The notes under the pieces are model-generated. The model had not been told where the DNA came from and did no database searches. It saw only the letters and a program-made list of their open reading frames with translations. Positions 56,383 through 64,000 of a stretch of 64,000 nucleotides of DNA are shown piece after piece. The position numbers and the translations under genes are program-made. The stretch comes from Candidatus Pelagibacter communis (lineage in GTDB: Bacteria; Pseudomonadota; Alphaproteobacteria; Pelagibacterales; Pelagibacteraceae): contig NZ_CVSB01000037.1 in assembly GCF_001179845.1 (NCBI RefSeq), positions 62,001 to 126,000 of the forward strand, written 5' to 3'. The first letter of the stretch is position 1. Each line of letters begins with the position of its first letter.

Positions 56383-59111
56383 TCCTTATTCACAGTACAA
56401 TTATCTCTATCACAGGCTGTTTCTTTAATCTTCCAACAGATCGAGCACTTTGATCCTTTTGCTTTAGTAGTTAGTGCTGTTGTTTCAATGTCATCTTTAT
56501 AACTAACCACAGCCTTTGATGTAATACAAAGTTCAGAAAAATCTGTATTTTCCGTAAGTTTTTTTAATTTTTGATTCAATTGTATTTTTAAATCTGCCTC
56601 TAAACTTGATCCTATTTCTTTACTGGCTCTTTTCTCTTCTATGCTTATATTGCAAATATCTCTAATTTTAATTAATTCGATCCATTTTTTGCTAAGTTTT
56701 TCATTTTTAAATTTTTCAGGAAATTCTATAAATTTTTCAAGATGAATACTTTTTTTGTCTTTGAATAATAATTTAAAAATTTCTTCAGTTGTAAAAGATA
56801 TTATAGGGGCAAACCATTTTAGTAGAGCATTTAAAATAATATTGAGAAGTAAAATTGTTGATTTTCTTTTCTTTGTATCTTTACCGTCGCAATAAAGATT
56901 ATCTTTTCTAATATCAAAGTAAAAAGCAGATAAATCAACAGTACAAAAGTTTAACAATTCTTTATACAAATTATGGAAATCATAATTACTAAAATATTTT
57001 TTAAAATTTGTATTTAAAACATATAATTTATGTAGCATTAACTGTTCTAATTCAGGTAAATCATCTACACTAAGTTGTTCAAAATTTATTATTTCGAAAT
57101 TATCATTTATATTTCCAAGTAAATATCTAAAAGTATTTCTAATTTTTCTATATGATTCTGCATGCTGATCTAGAATTGAATAATCTATTCTTAAATCTTC
57201 TGCATAATTTGATGATGCTACCCAAATTCTTAAAATATCGGCACCATACTTTTTTAGGATATCATCAGGCGCAATTACATTTCCCAATGATTTAGACATT
57301 TTTAATCCTTTGCCATCTACAACAAAACCATGGGATAAAATAGATTCAAATGGTGCTCTTCCTCTTGTTCCGCAAGACTCTAGAAGTGATGAATGAAACC
57401 ATCCTCTGTGCTGATCAGATCCTTCTAAATACATAGAAGCTGGCCATTTTAAATCGTCTCTTTTTTCTAACACAAATGAATGAGTAGAACCGCTATCAAA
57501 CCAAACTTCAACGATATCGCTTAATTTTTCATAATCCTGAGCTTTGTATTTGTTGCCTAAAAATCTTTGAGGATCGTCAGAAAACCAACAATCGGATCCT
57601 TCATTTTCATAAATTGAAGCAATATTTTCTATTACTTCATCATCAACTAAAATTTCCTTCGTTTTCCTATTCACAAAAATTGGAAGAGGGACTCCCCAAA
57701 CTCTTTGTCTTGAGACACACCAATCAGGCCTTGTTTCTATCATTGATTTTAATCTTTCTTTACCTTTGCTTGGATAAAAAATGGTTTCATCAATAGCTTT
57801 TAATGCTTTGCTCCTTAGTTTGTGACTTTCCATTGAAATAAACCATTGTGGTGTAGCTCTGTGAACCAATGGTGCTTTAGACCTCCAAGAATGTGGGTAA
57901 GAGTGTACTAACTCACCATTAGTTAATAAATTTTTCTGTTCTTTTAATTTTTCAATTATAATTGGGTTTGCTTTGAAAATATGAATTCCTTCAAACAATT
58001 TCACATTGTTTGTATATTTTCCATCTCCATCAACTGTTTCTATGGCTTTAATATCGTTATTTAAACAAAGATTAAAGTCATCAGGTCCATGACTTGGAGC
58101 ACAATGAACTATTCCAGTTCCTTGCTCAGTAGTTACAAATCTAGCTTCTAGCATTGGGATATCATGATCATAACCAAGATTTAAAAAAGGGTGACTACAA
58201 ATAGTATTTTTAAATTCTTTTCCTTTAAATGTGTGAATTTTTTTATAATTATTTAGTTCACACTCTTTAACAACTGATTCTAACAGAGCATCTGCAATTA
58301 CAATTTTTCTATTTTTAAAATCACCTTCGTCATTTATTTCTAATATAATATAATCAAGAGACTCGTTATATGCTAAAGCTTTATTGGCTGGTATTGTCCA
58401 TGGAGTTGTTGTCCAAATAACTATTTCATTTCCAACTAAATCTTTTAAATTTGATGATTTGACTTTAAACGAAGTGTAAATTGTATCTGATTTATGATCT
58501 TGATATTCTACCTCAGCATCTGCAAGTGCAGTTTTCTCAACCGTTGACCATAACACTGGTTTGAAACCTTTATATAAACTTCCTTCTTTTAAAAATTTAC
58601 CAAGCTCTCTAACTATCTGAGCTTCTGCATTAAAGCTCATTGTTGAGTAATAATTTTCCCAATCCCCTACAACACCCAATCTTTTAAATTGACTTTTGTG
58701 AACTTCAATCCACTTTTCTGCAAATGTTCTGCATTCTTTTCTAAACTCAACGATTGGAACTTCGTTTTTGTTTTTTTTATTTTTTTTATATTGTTCCTCA
58801 ATTTTCCATTCAATTGGCAAGCCATGACAATCCCAGCCTGGAACATAAATAGAGTCTTTTCCTTCCATTTGATGAAATTTTACAATTATATCTTTAAGAA
58901 TTTTATTCAGAGCTGTTCCCATGTGGATATTTCCATTTGCATAAGGAGGACCATCATGTAAAACAAATTTTTCTCTTCCTTTACTTTGATCTCTTAATTC
59001 ATCGTAAAGATTTATTTTTTTCCAATATTCAAGAATTTCTGGTTCTTTAACAGGCAGGTTGGCTTTCATGGAAAAAGCTGTTTTTGGGAGATTTATTTGA
59101 GATTTAGTCAT
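56379..59111 (-). CDS. ileS: Isoleucyl-tRNA synthetase
   Basis: A 910-residue class I synthetase. The HIGH-type motif is in GPPYANGNIHMGTALNKILKD, WDCHGLPIE follows, and the KMSKS motif is in GLKMSKSLGN. The editing domain has TTTPWTIPANKALAYN. A C-terminal zinc-finger-like end has CSICWKI and a later Cys pair. It charges tRNA-Ile. It lies between ribF and lspA, overlapping both by 4 bases. Confidence 0.97.
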   Translation of the reverse strand: MTKSQINLPKTAFSMKANLPVKEPEILEYWKKINLYDELRDQSKGREKFVLHDGPPYANGNIHMGTALNKILKDIIVKFHQMEGKDSIYVPGWDCHGLPIEWKIEEQYKKNKKNKNEVPIVEFRKECRTFAEKWIEVHKSQFKRLGVVGDWENYYSTMSFNAEAQIVRELGKFLKEGSLYKGFKPVLWSTVEKTALADAEVEYQDHKSDTIYTSFKVKSSNLKDLVGNEIVIWTTTPWTIPANKALAYNESLDYIILEINDEGDFKNRKIVIADALLESVVKECELNNYKKIHTFKGKEFKNTICSHPFLNLGYDHDIPMLEARFVTTEQGTGIVHCAPSHGPDDFNLCLNNDIKAIETVDGDGKYTNNVKLFEGIHIFKANPIIIEKLKEQKNLLTNGELVHSYPHSWRSKAPLVHRATPQWFISMESHKLRSKALKAIDETIFYPSKGKERLKSMIETRPDWCVSRQRVWGVPLPIFVNRKTKEILVDDEVIENIASIYENEGSDCWFSDDPQRFLGNKYKAQDYEKLSDIVEVWFDSGSTHSFVLEKRDDLKWPASMYLEGSDQHRGWFHSSLLESCGTRGRAPFESILSHGFVVDGKGLKMSKSLGNVIAPDDILKKYGADILRIWVASSNYAEDLRIDYSILDQHAESYRKIRNTFRYLLGNINDNFEIINFEQLSVDDLPELEQLMLHKLYVLNTNFKKYFSNYDFHNLYKELLNFCTVDLSAFYFDIRKDNLYCDGKDTKKRKSTILLLNIILNALLKWFAPIISFTTEEIFKLLFKDKKSIHLEKFIEFPEKFKNEKLSKKWIELIKIRDICNISIEEKRASKEIGSSLEADLKIQLNQKLKKLTENTDFSELCITSKAVVSYKDDIETTALTTKAKGSKCSICWKIKETACDRDNCTVNKE

Positions 59112-60031
59112 TTAGTCTTTTTTGCGATATATAAATCTTTTTTAATTTGAGCTCTTAATTGATTAACATTATTAAATTTTTTTTCTTTTCTTATAAACTT
59201 TAAAAACTCTACTGATAAAAGTTTATTATAAAGATTTCCAGAAAAATTAAATAAATGAACTTCTAATAATATTTTTTTTTGGTTAAATGTTGGTCTAAAT
59301 CCAAGATTAGCAATTCCTTTAAGATATTTGTCACTATTTTTTCTTAAAACCTTCACAGCATAAACTCCTGGTTTTGCCAAAACATAATCATCGATATCTA
59401 TGTTGCAGGTTGGAAAACCAATTTTTTTTCCTACTTGTCTTCCTTTTTTAACTACTCCTTCTATTGTCCAGTTTCTTTTTAAAAGATTATTAGCTTTGTC
59501 TAAAAGACCCTTTTCTAAAAGATTTCTTATTAAAGATGATGATACGATCTTATTACTTTTAATTAATGGTTCTGGTTTAACAACTTTATAATTAAACAAT
59601 TGTTCGTATTTTTTTAATAAATTAACATTTCCTTCTCTTTTATTTCCAAATCTAAAATTATTGCTAACAAAAATAAATTTGGAACTTAATTTTTTATTTA
59701 AAATTTGAGTAATAAAGTTTAGCGCTTTAGTTTTTGAAAATTTTTTATCAAATTTTTTTGTAATTACAAAGTCTACTTTTAAATTACTTAGTAACTTAAT
59801 TTTTTGATTGATATTAGTAAGCCTAAAATTTTTTAATTTTTTATTAAAAAACATTTTTGGCATTGGATCAAAGTTTACAACACCAATCTTCAAATTATAT
59901 TTTTTCTTATACGATTGTGCTAATTTAAATAATTTTTGATGTCCTAAATGTAAGCCATCAAAATTACCTATTAAAATAATTGATCCTCTGTGTAATTTTC
60001 TAATATTAAAATTTGTATAGTGGTTTACCAT
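59108..60031 (-). CDS. ribF: Bifunctional riboflavin kinase / FAD synthetase
   Basis: A 307-residue enzyme that makes FMN and then FAD. The N-terminal nucleotidyltransferase domain has GNFDGLHLGHQKLF. The C-terminal kinase domain has GRQVGKKIGFPTCNIDI and KPGVYAVKV. The length is normal. It overlaps ileS by 4 bases and the HAD gene by 7 bases. FAD feeds the flavoproteins encoded here, such as CrtI and the monooxygenase. Confidence 0.95.
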   Translation of the reverse strand: MVNHYTNFNIRKLHRGSIILIGNFDGLHLGHQKLFKLAQSYKKKYNLKIGVVNFDPMPKMFFNKKLKNFRLTNINQKIKLLSNLKVDFVITKKFDKKFSKTKALNFITQILNKKLSSKFIFVSNNFRFGNKREGNVNLLKKYEQLFNYKVVKPEPLIKSNKIVSSSLIRNLLEKGLLDKANNLLKRNWTIEGVVKKGRQVGKKIGFPTCNIDIDDYVLAKPGVYAVKVLRKNSDKYLKGIANLGFRPTFNQKKILLEVHLFNFSGNLYNKLLSVEFLKFIRKEKKFNNVNQLRAQIKKDLYIAKKTK

Positions 60032-60843
60032 TTTAAATCTGATTGAATAAAATTAACTATAGCCTCATACTCTTTTGAAACATCTTGGATGCCTTTTTTT
60101 TTTATTTCATTTTTATGTATTCCGTTACTAATTAATAAAGAATCATAATTTAAAAGATTTGCACCTTTGATATCAGTATTTAAATTATCACCAATTGCTA
60201 ATATTTTTTTATTATTGTTATCAATCGATTGATTATAAACTTCTGGATGTGGTTTTCCAAAATATACTACCTCCCCACCCATTTTTTCAAAAACCATTGC
60301 GACAGAACCTGCACATAACTCTCTAACTTCACCACGATCAACGATTAAGTCTGGATTTGTACAAATCATTTTTTTGGCAATATGTTTTTCAAATAAATTT
60401 TTGTAAAAATTTAAATCCTTATCGTGATCATCGAATAATCCTGTACACAATAAATATTCACTATCACTAATATCTTCACACTTATTTTTCTCAAATAAAT
60501 AAAATAAATCAAAATCCCTTGGTGGACCTATGTGATAAAACTTTTTCGATAAGTACGATTTTTTCAAATAATTTAGAGCTGCCTCTCCTGAAGTAAATAC
60601 ATGATCTCTGAGCACTTTATCCATGCCCATCTTTTCTAAAAAATTTTGAACAGTTTTATTTGGTCGTGGAGCATTTGTTAAAAGTACTAGCATTTTCTTT
60701 TTTTTTAAAAGTTCATTTAAAACTGCTATCGCTTTTTCATGAAGGTTAACCCCATTATGAACAACACCCCATAAGTCTATATAAAAAAGATCATAATTAT
60801 CAGCAATTGATTTTAAGCCATTTAAATCTAAATTTTTGGTCAT
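60025..60843 (-). CDS. HAD class IIA hydrolase (TIGR01459-like)
   Basis: A 272-residue HAD phosphatase of the NagD/IIA group. The nucleophile is in FYIDLWGVVHNG, the Thr motif is in VLLTNAPRPN, and the closing acidic motif is GDNLNTDIKGAN. Alphaproteobacterial members of this subgroup lie beside ribF and groESL, as here. The substrate is unknown; a sugar or nucleotide phosphate is likely. It is divergent from groES with 132 bases between. Confidence 0.85.
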   Translation of the reverse strand: MTKNLDLNGLKSIADNYDLFYIDLWGVVHNGVNLHEKAIAVLNELLKKKKMLVLLTNAPRPNKTVQNFLEKMGMDKVLRDHVFTSGEAALNYLKKSYLSKKFYHIGPPRDFDLFYLFEKNKCEDISDSEYLLCTGLFDDHDKDLNFYKNLFEKHIAKKMICTNPDLIVDRGEVRELCAGSVAMVFEKMGGEVVYFGKPHPEVYNQSIDNNNKKILAIGDNLNTDIKGANLLNYDSLLISNGIHKNEIKKKGIQDVSKEYEAIVNFIQSDLKW

Positions 60844-60910
60844 ATTTTAAGGTATAAACCATAAAAACCCGAATTTACTAGCAATTTTAATATCCTAAAG
60901 ATTTTCTGAT

Positions 60911-60941
60911 CTTGAAATAGACGGTGAAATATCTATATGAG
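60911..60941 (+). promoter_or_regulatory. RpoH-type promoter of groESL
   Basis: CTTG at 60911-60914, a 17-base spacer, then TCTATATGAG at 60932-60941. This closely fits the alphaproteobacterial heat-shock sigma consensus CTTG-N17/18-CYTATNTNNG, with one mismatch. It ends 34 bases before the groS ATG. I see no CIRCE inverted repeat, so control by sigma-32 rather than HrcA is the likelier reading. Confidence 0.6.
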
Positions 60942-60975
60942 GCTCATATTTATAAAGATTTATTAAGGAGAATTT

Positions 60976-61266
60976 ATGAAGTTTAAACCGTTACATGACA
61001 GAGTTTTAATCGAAGTATTAGATGGCAGTGAAAAAACTGCTGGAGGAATAATTATCCCTGACACAGCTCAAGAAAAACCTCAGGAAGGCAAAGTTGTTGC
61101 TGTAGGTGGTGGTGCAAAAACTGAAGATGGAAAAATAATTCCAATGGATGTTAAAGTTGGTGATAAAGTTTTATTTGGTAAATGGTCAGGAACTGAAGTC
61201 AAAATTAATGGCAAAGAATACAGCATAATGAAAGAGTCTGACATTATGGGTATTTCAGGTAAATAA
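60976..61266 (+). CDS. groS: Co-chaperonin GroES
   Basis: The 96-residue GroES lid protein. It has [15 protein letters not shown], the mobile loop region [18 protein letters not shown], and [17 protein letters not shown]. It caps GroEL and helps protein folding in the cytoplasm. A clear AAGGAG ribosome-binding site lies 5 bases before the ATG. It precedes groL by 22 bases in the usual two-gene operon. Confidence 0.98.
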   Translation: MKFKPLHDRVLIEVLDGSEKTAGGIIIPDTAQEKPQEGKVVAVGGGAKTEDGKIIPMDVKVGDKVLFGKWSGTEVKINGKEYSIMKESDIMGISGK

Positions 61267-61276
61267 TTTAATTTAA

Positions 61277-62950
<1,674 letters not shown>

Positions 62951-62976
62951 TCCCCATTGTTCTCAAACAAAAATTC

Positions 62977-63008
62977 AAAAAGGGCAGTCTTTACTGCCCT
63001 TTTTTTTT
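62977..63008 (+). terminator. Intrinsic terminator of groESL
   Basis: A perfect 8-base stem AGGGCAGT/ACTGCCCT (62981-62988 with 62993-63000) closes a CTTT loop. It is preceded by an A run and followed by a T run to 63008. This is the only textbook Rho-independent terminator I see in the window. Confidence 0.93.
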
Positions 63009-63028
63009 GTTTATACGAAAATCATTAG

Positions 63029-63060
63029 TGATGAAGGAGTGATGAAGGAATGATGAAGGA
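63029..63060. repeat. Three tandem 11-base repeats with stop-start overlaps
   Basis: TGATGAAGGA occurs three times at 63029-63038, 63040-63049 and 63051-63060, each one base apart. A fourth TGATG occurs at 63066. On the plus strand each unit is a stop and start overlap (TGATG) followed by AAGGA, so the row reads as Met-Lys-Glu-stop twice and then a seven-codon frame ending at 63076. The function is unknown; a simple local duplication is possible. Confidence 0.75.
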
Positions 63061-63068
63061 TTTGGTGA

Positions 63069-63096
63069 TGTTATAGTCTCATTTGCAACTATAACA
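63069..63096. repeat. Inverted repeat at the 3' end of hsdR
   Basis: TGTTATAGT (63069-63077) and ACTATAACA (63088-63096) form a perfect 9-base stem around a 10-base loop. It lies one base beyond the hsdR stop codon. No T run follows it on the minus strand, so it is not a classic terminator. It may protect the mRNA 3' end or be a protein-binding site. Confidence 0.65.
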
Positions 63097-63097
63097 G

Positions 63098-64000
63098 TTA
63101 CTTATTTTTTCTATCTCTATAATCTTTATAAATTTTATCAAATATAAGATTTTTCAATCCTGAATTTTCATCAAGTTTTTTATAAAAATCAAATCTATCT
63201 TTAAGAAGAGATAAAATCACATTATCAAATTGTTTTTTGAAGTAATCTTGTTTATTTTGTTCTGAATTTGCTCCATTCATATACTTTTCAATTTCTTTAT
63301 CTTCAAAGATTTTTTGTCTAACATTATCAATATTCACTTTATCATCATCAGTTAAATTTATTCCATATCTTGAGTTAATTGTTTCAATTATTTCTGAAAG
63401 TAAATCTTTAACGGGAGGAGTATAAGTGCCAACTGCTGTTTTAATACCTTCGTAGTCATGATCCACTTTCTCTAATGGATCAATATGATCATGCAACTTT
63501 TGTATTCTTAATGACTCAAGGTCAATTAAATTTTCAATATTTACTCTTTCTTTTGTTTTTGGTTTTAATTTTTTTGATAAGTATCTATAAAAAATATAAT
63601 GTTTTTCTAATTCAACATCTGAAAAATTAATTATTTGAGATAAGTAACTGTATAATCTTATATAAGACGCAACTTTCAGTCTAAAATCTTCTCTTTGCTC
63701 ATCATCATCCAATGTAATCCATTTATCAACAACTTCATCTAAAACTGGATGAAGATTACCCTCTTCTCTATTTTTATCAAAAAATATTGAACAAAACTTT
63801 TCAACTTGTTCACTTGAAAATATTTTAAATTCATTAATTGAAGTTTGAATATCATAGAGTTTATTAGGATCTGTTTCTTCTTCAAGACCAACCTCTTGAT
63901 AGAATTTTTGAAATGAAAATCTAACTGTCTCTGGGTCGTTAGCAAAATCCAATACAAAAGTAAATGCCTTACCTGACATTGTTCGATTTAAACGAGATAG
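63098..64000 (-). CDS. hsdR: Type I restriction enzyme R subunit (HsdR), C-terminal part
   Basis: The minus-strand frame is open to the window edge and covers about 300 residues, with the N-terminal nuclease and most helicase motifs outside. The first visible residues, LSRLNRTMSGKAFTFVLDF, are the end of the helicase domain (motif VI and the following strand) of HsdR. The helical C-terminal domain follows with DPNKLYDIQTSINEF and LYSYLSQIINF, which in HsdR contacts the methylase core. HsdR translocates and cuts unmethylated DNA. The hsdM and hsdS genes should lie beyond the window. No true start codon is within it: the Met at 63979 is internal. Confidence 0.88.
   Translation of the reverse strand, partial: LSRLNRTMSGKAFTFVLDFANDPETVRFSFQKFYQEVGLEEETDPNKLYDIQTSINEFKIFSSEQVEKFCSIFFDKNREEGNLHPVLDEVVDKWITLDDDEQREDFRLKVASYIRLYSYLSQIINFSDVELEKHYIFYRYLSKKLKPKTKERVNIENLIDLESLRIQKLHDHIDPLEKVDHDYEGIKTAVGTYTPPVKDLLSEIIETINSRYGINLTDDDKVNIDNVRQKIFEDKEIEKYMNGANSEQNKQDYFKKQFDNVILSLLKDRFDFYKKLDENSGLKNLIFDKIYKDYRDRKNK

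Noticed and set aside
60844-60975. CIRCE element before groES
   Set aside because: I looked for TTAGCACTC and GAGTGCTAA arms and found neither.
63029-63060. Possible CRISPR array
   Set aside because: Repeats are 10-11 bases with one-base spacers and no cas genes nearby; this is a short tandem repeat.

Overview
The window is a very AT-rich, tightly packed bacterial chromosome segment with about 75 protein genes and one tRNA. Its gene families and gene order point to an alphaproteobacterium of the SAR11 (Pelagibacter) type. The evidence is the petP/petR regulators, a CcrM-type methyltransferase, Fo genes with split b/b' subunits and no F1 genes nearby, the ctaC-ctaD-ctaB-ctaG-ctaE-surf1 block, and a retinal-making crtI-crtB-crtY-blh set. 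The species assignment is inference from content and was not checked against a database.

Layout: 1-2751 holds the ilvE start, a MarR regulator, an OmpR-type response regulator and an EnvZ-like kinase. 2729-8953 holds ubiK, lgt, a MidA-type methyltransferase, pgeF, prs, rplY, pth and ychF. 8930-11493 (minus) is petABC, the cytochrome bc1 complex. 11586-13369 holds trmL, hemF and greA. 13366-17282 (minus) is a TPR protein, ispE, tRNA-Gln and the CCA-adding enzyme. 17294-19748 holds a family-4-like uracil-DNA glycosylase, rnhB and ccrM. 19745-21870 (minus) holds a flavin monooxygenase and mutY. 21871-34538 is an unbroken plus-strand run: a DciA-like gene, a DsbA-like gene, smc, the ATP synthase Fo genes, retinal synthesis, ispH, thrB and rnhA.

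34530-41904 (minus) is the cytochrome c oxidase operon with assembly genes, followed by thrC and a peroxiredoxin. It includes an unlisted 41-residue membrane protein between ctaB and ctaG. 41966-46670 contains rsmE, a haloacid dehalogenase, and an HxlR regulator facing a CDGSH, DoxX, pirin and quinone oxidoreductase cluster. 46720-52374 holds ubiA and a lipid A/LPS block (msbA, waaA, lpxK, lpxL). 52376-60843 holds purD, rsmD, and minus-strand pgi, a lipoprotein, lspA, ileS, ribF and a HAD phosphatase. 60911-63008 is groESL with a heat-shock-like promoter and the only clear intrinsic terminator. A short repeat-bearing spacer then leads to the C-terminal part of a type I restriction subunit HsdR, which runs off the window.

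Most genes serve the aerobic respiratory chain and its cofactors, light-driven energy capture, envelope synthesis and genome maintenance. No stretch over 300 bases lacks a gene. The most notable observations are a short SMC with no recognisable hinge, three GANTC sites in front of ccrM, a tRNA-Gln three bases upstream of the CCA-adding enzyme gene, abutting or near-abutting divergent starts, the HxlR-linked redox cluster, and a tandem stop-start repeat beside the restriction gene.
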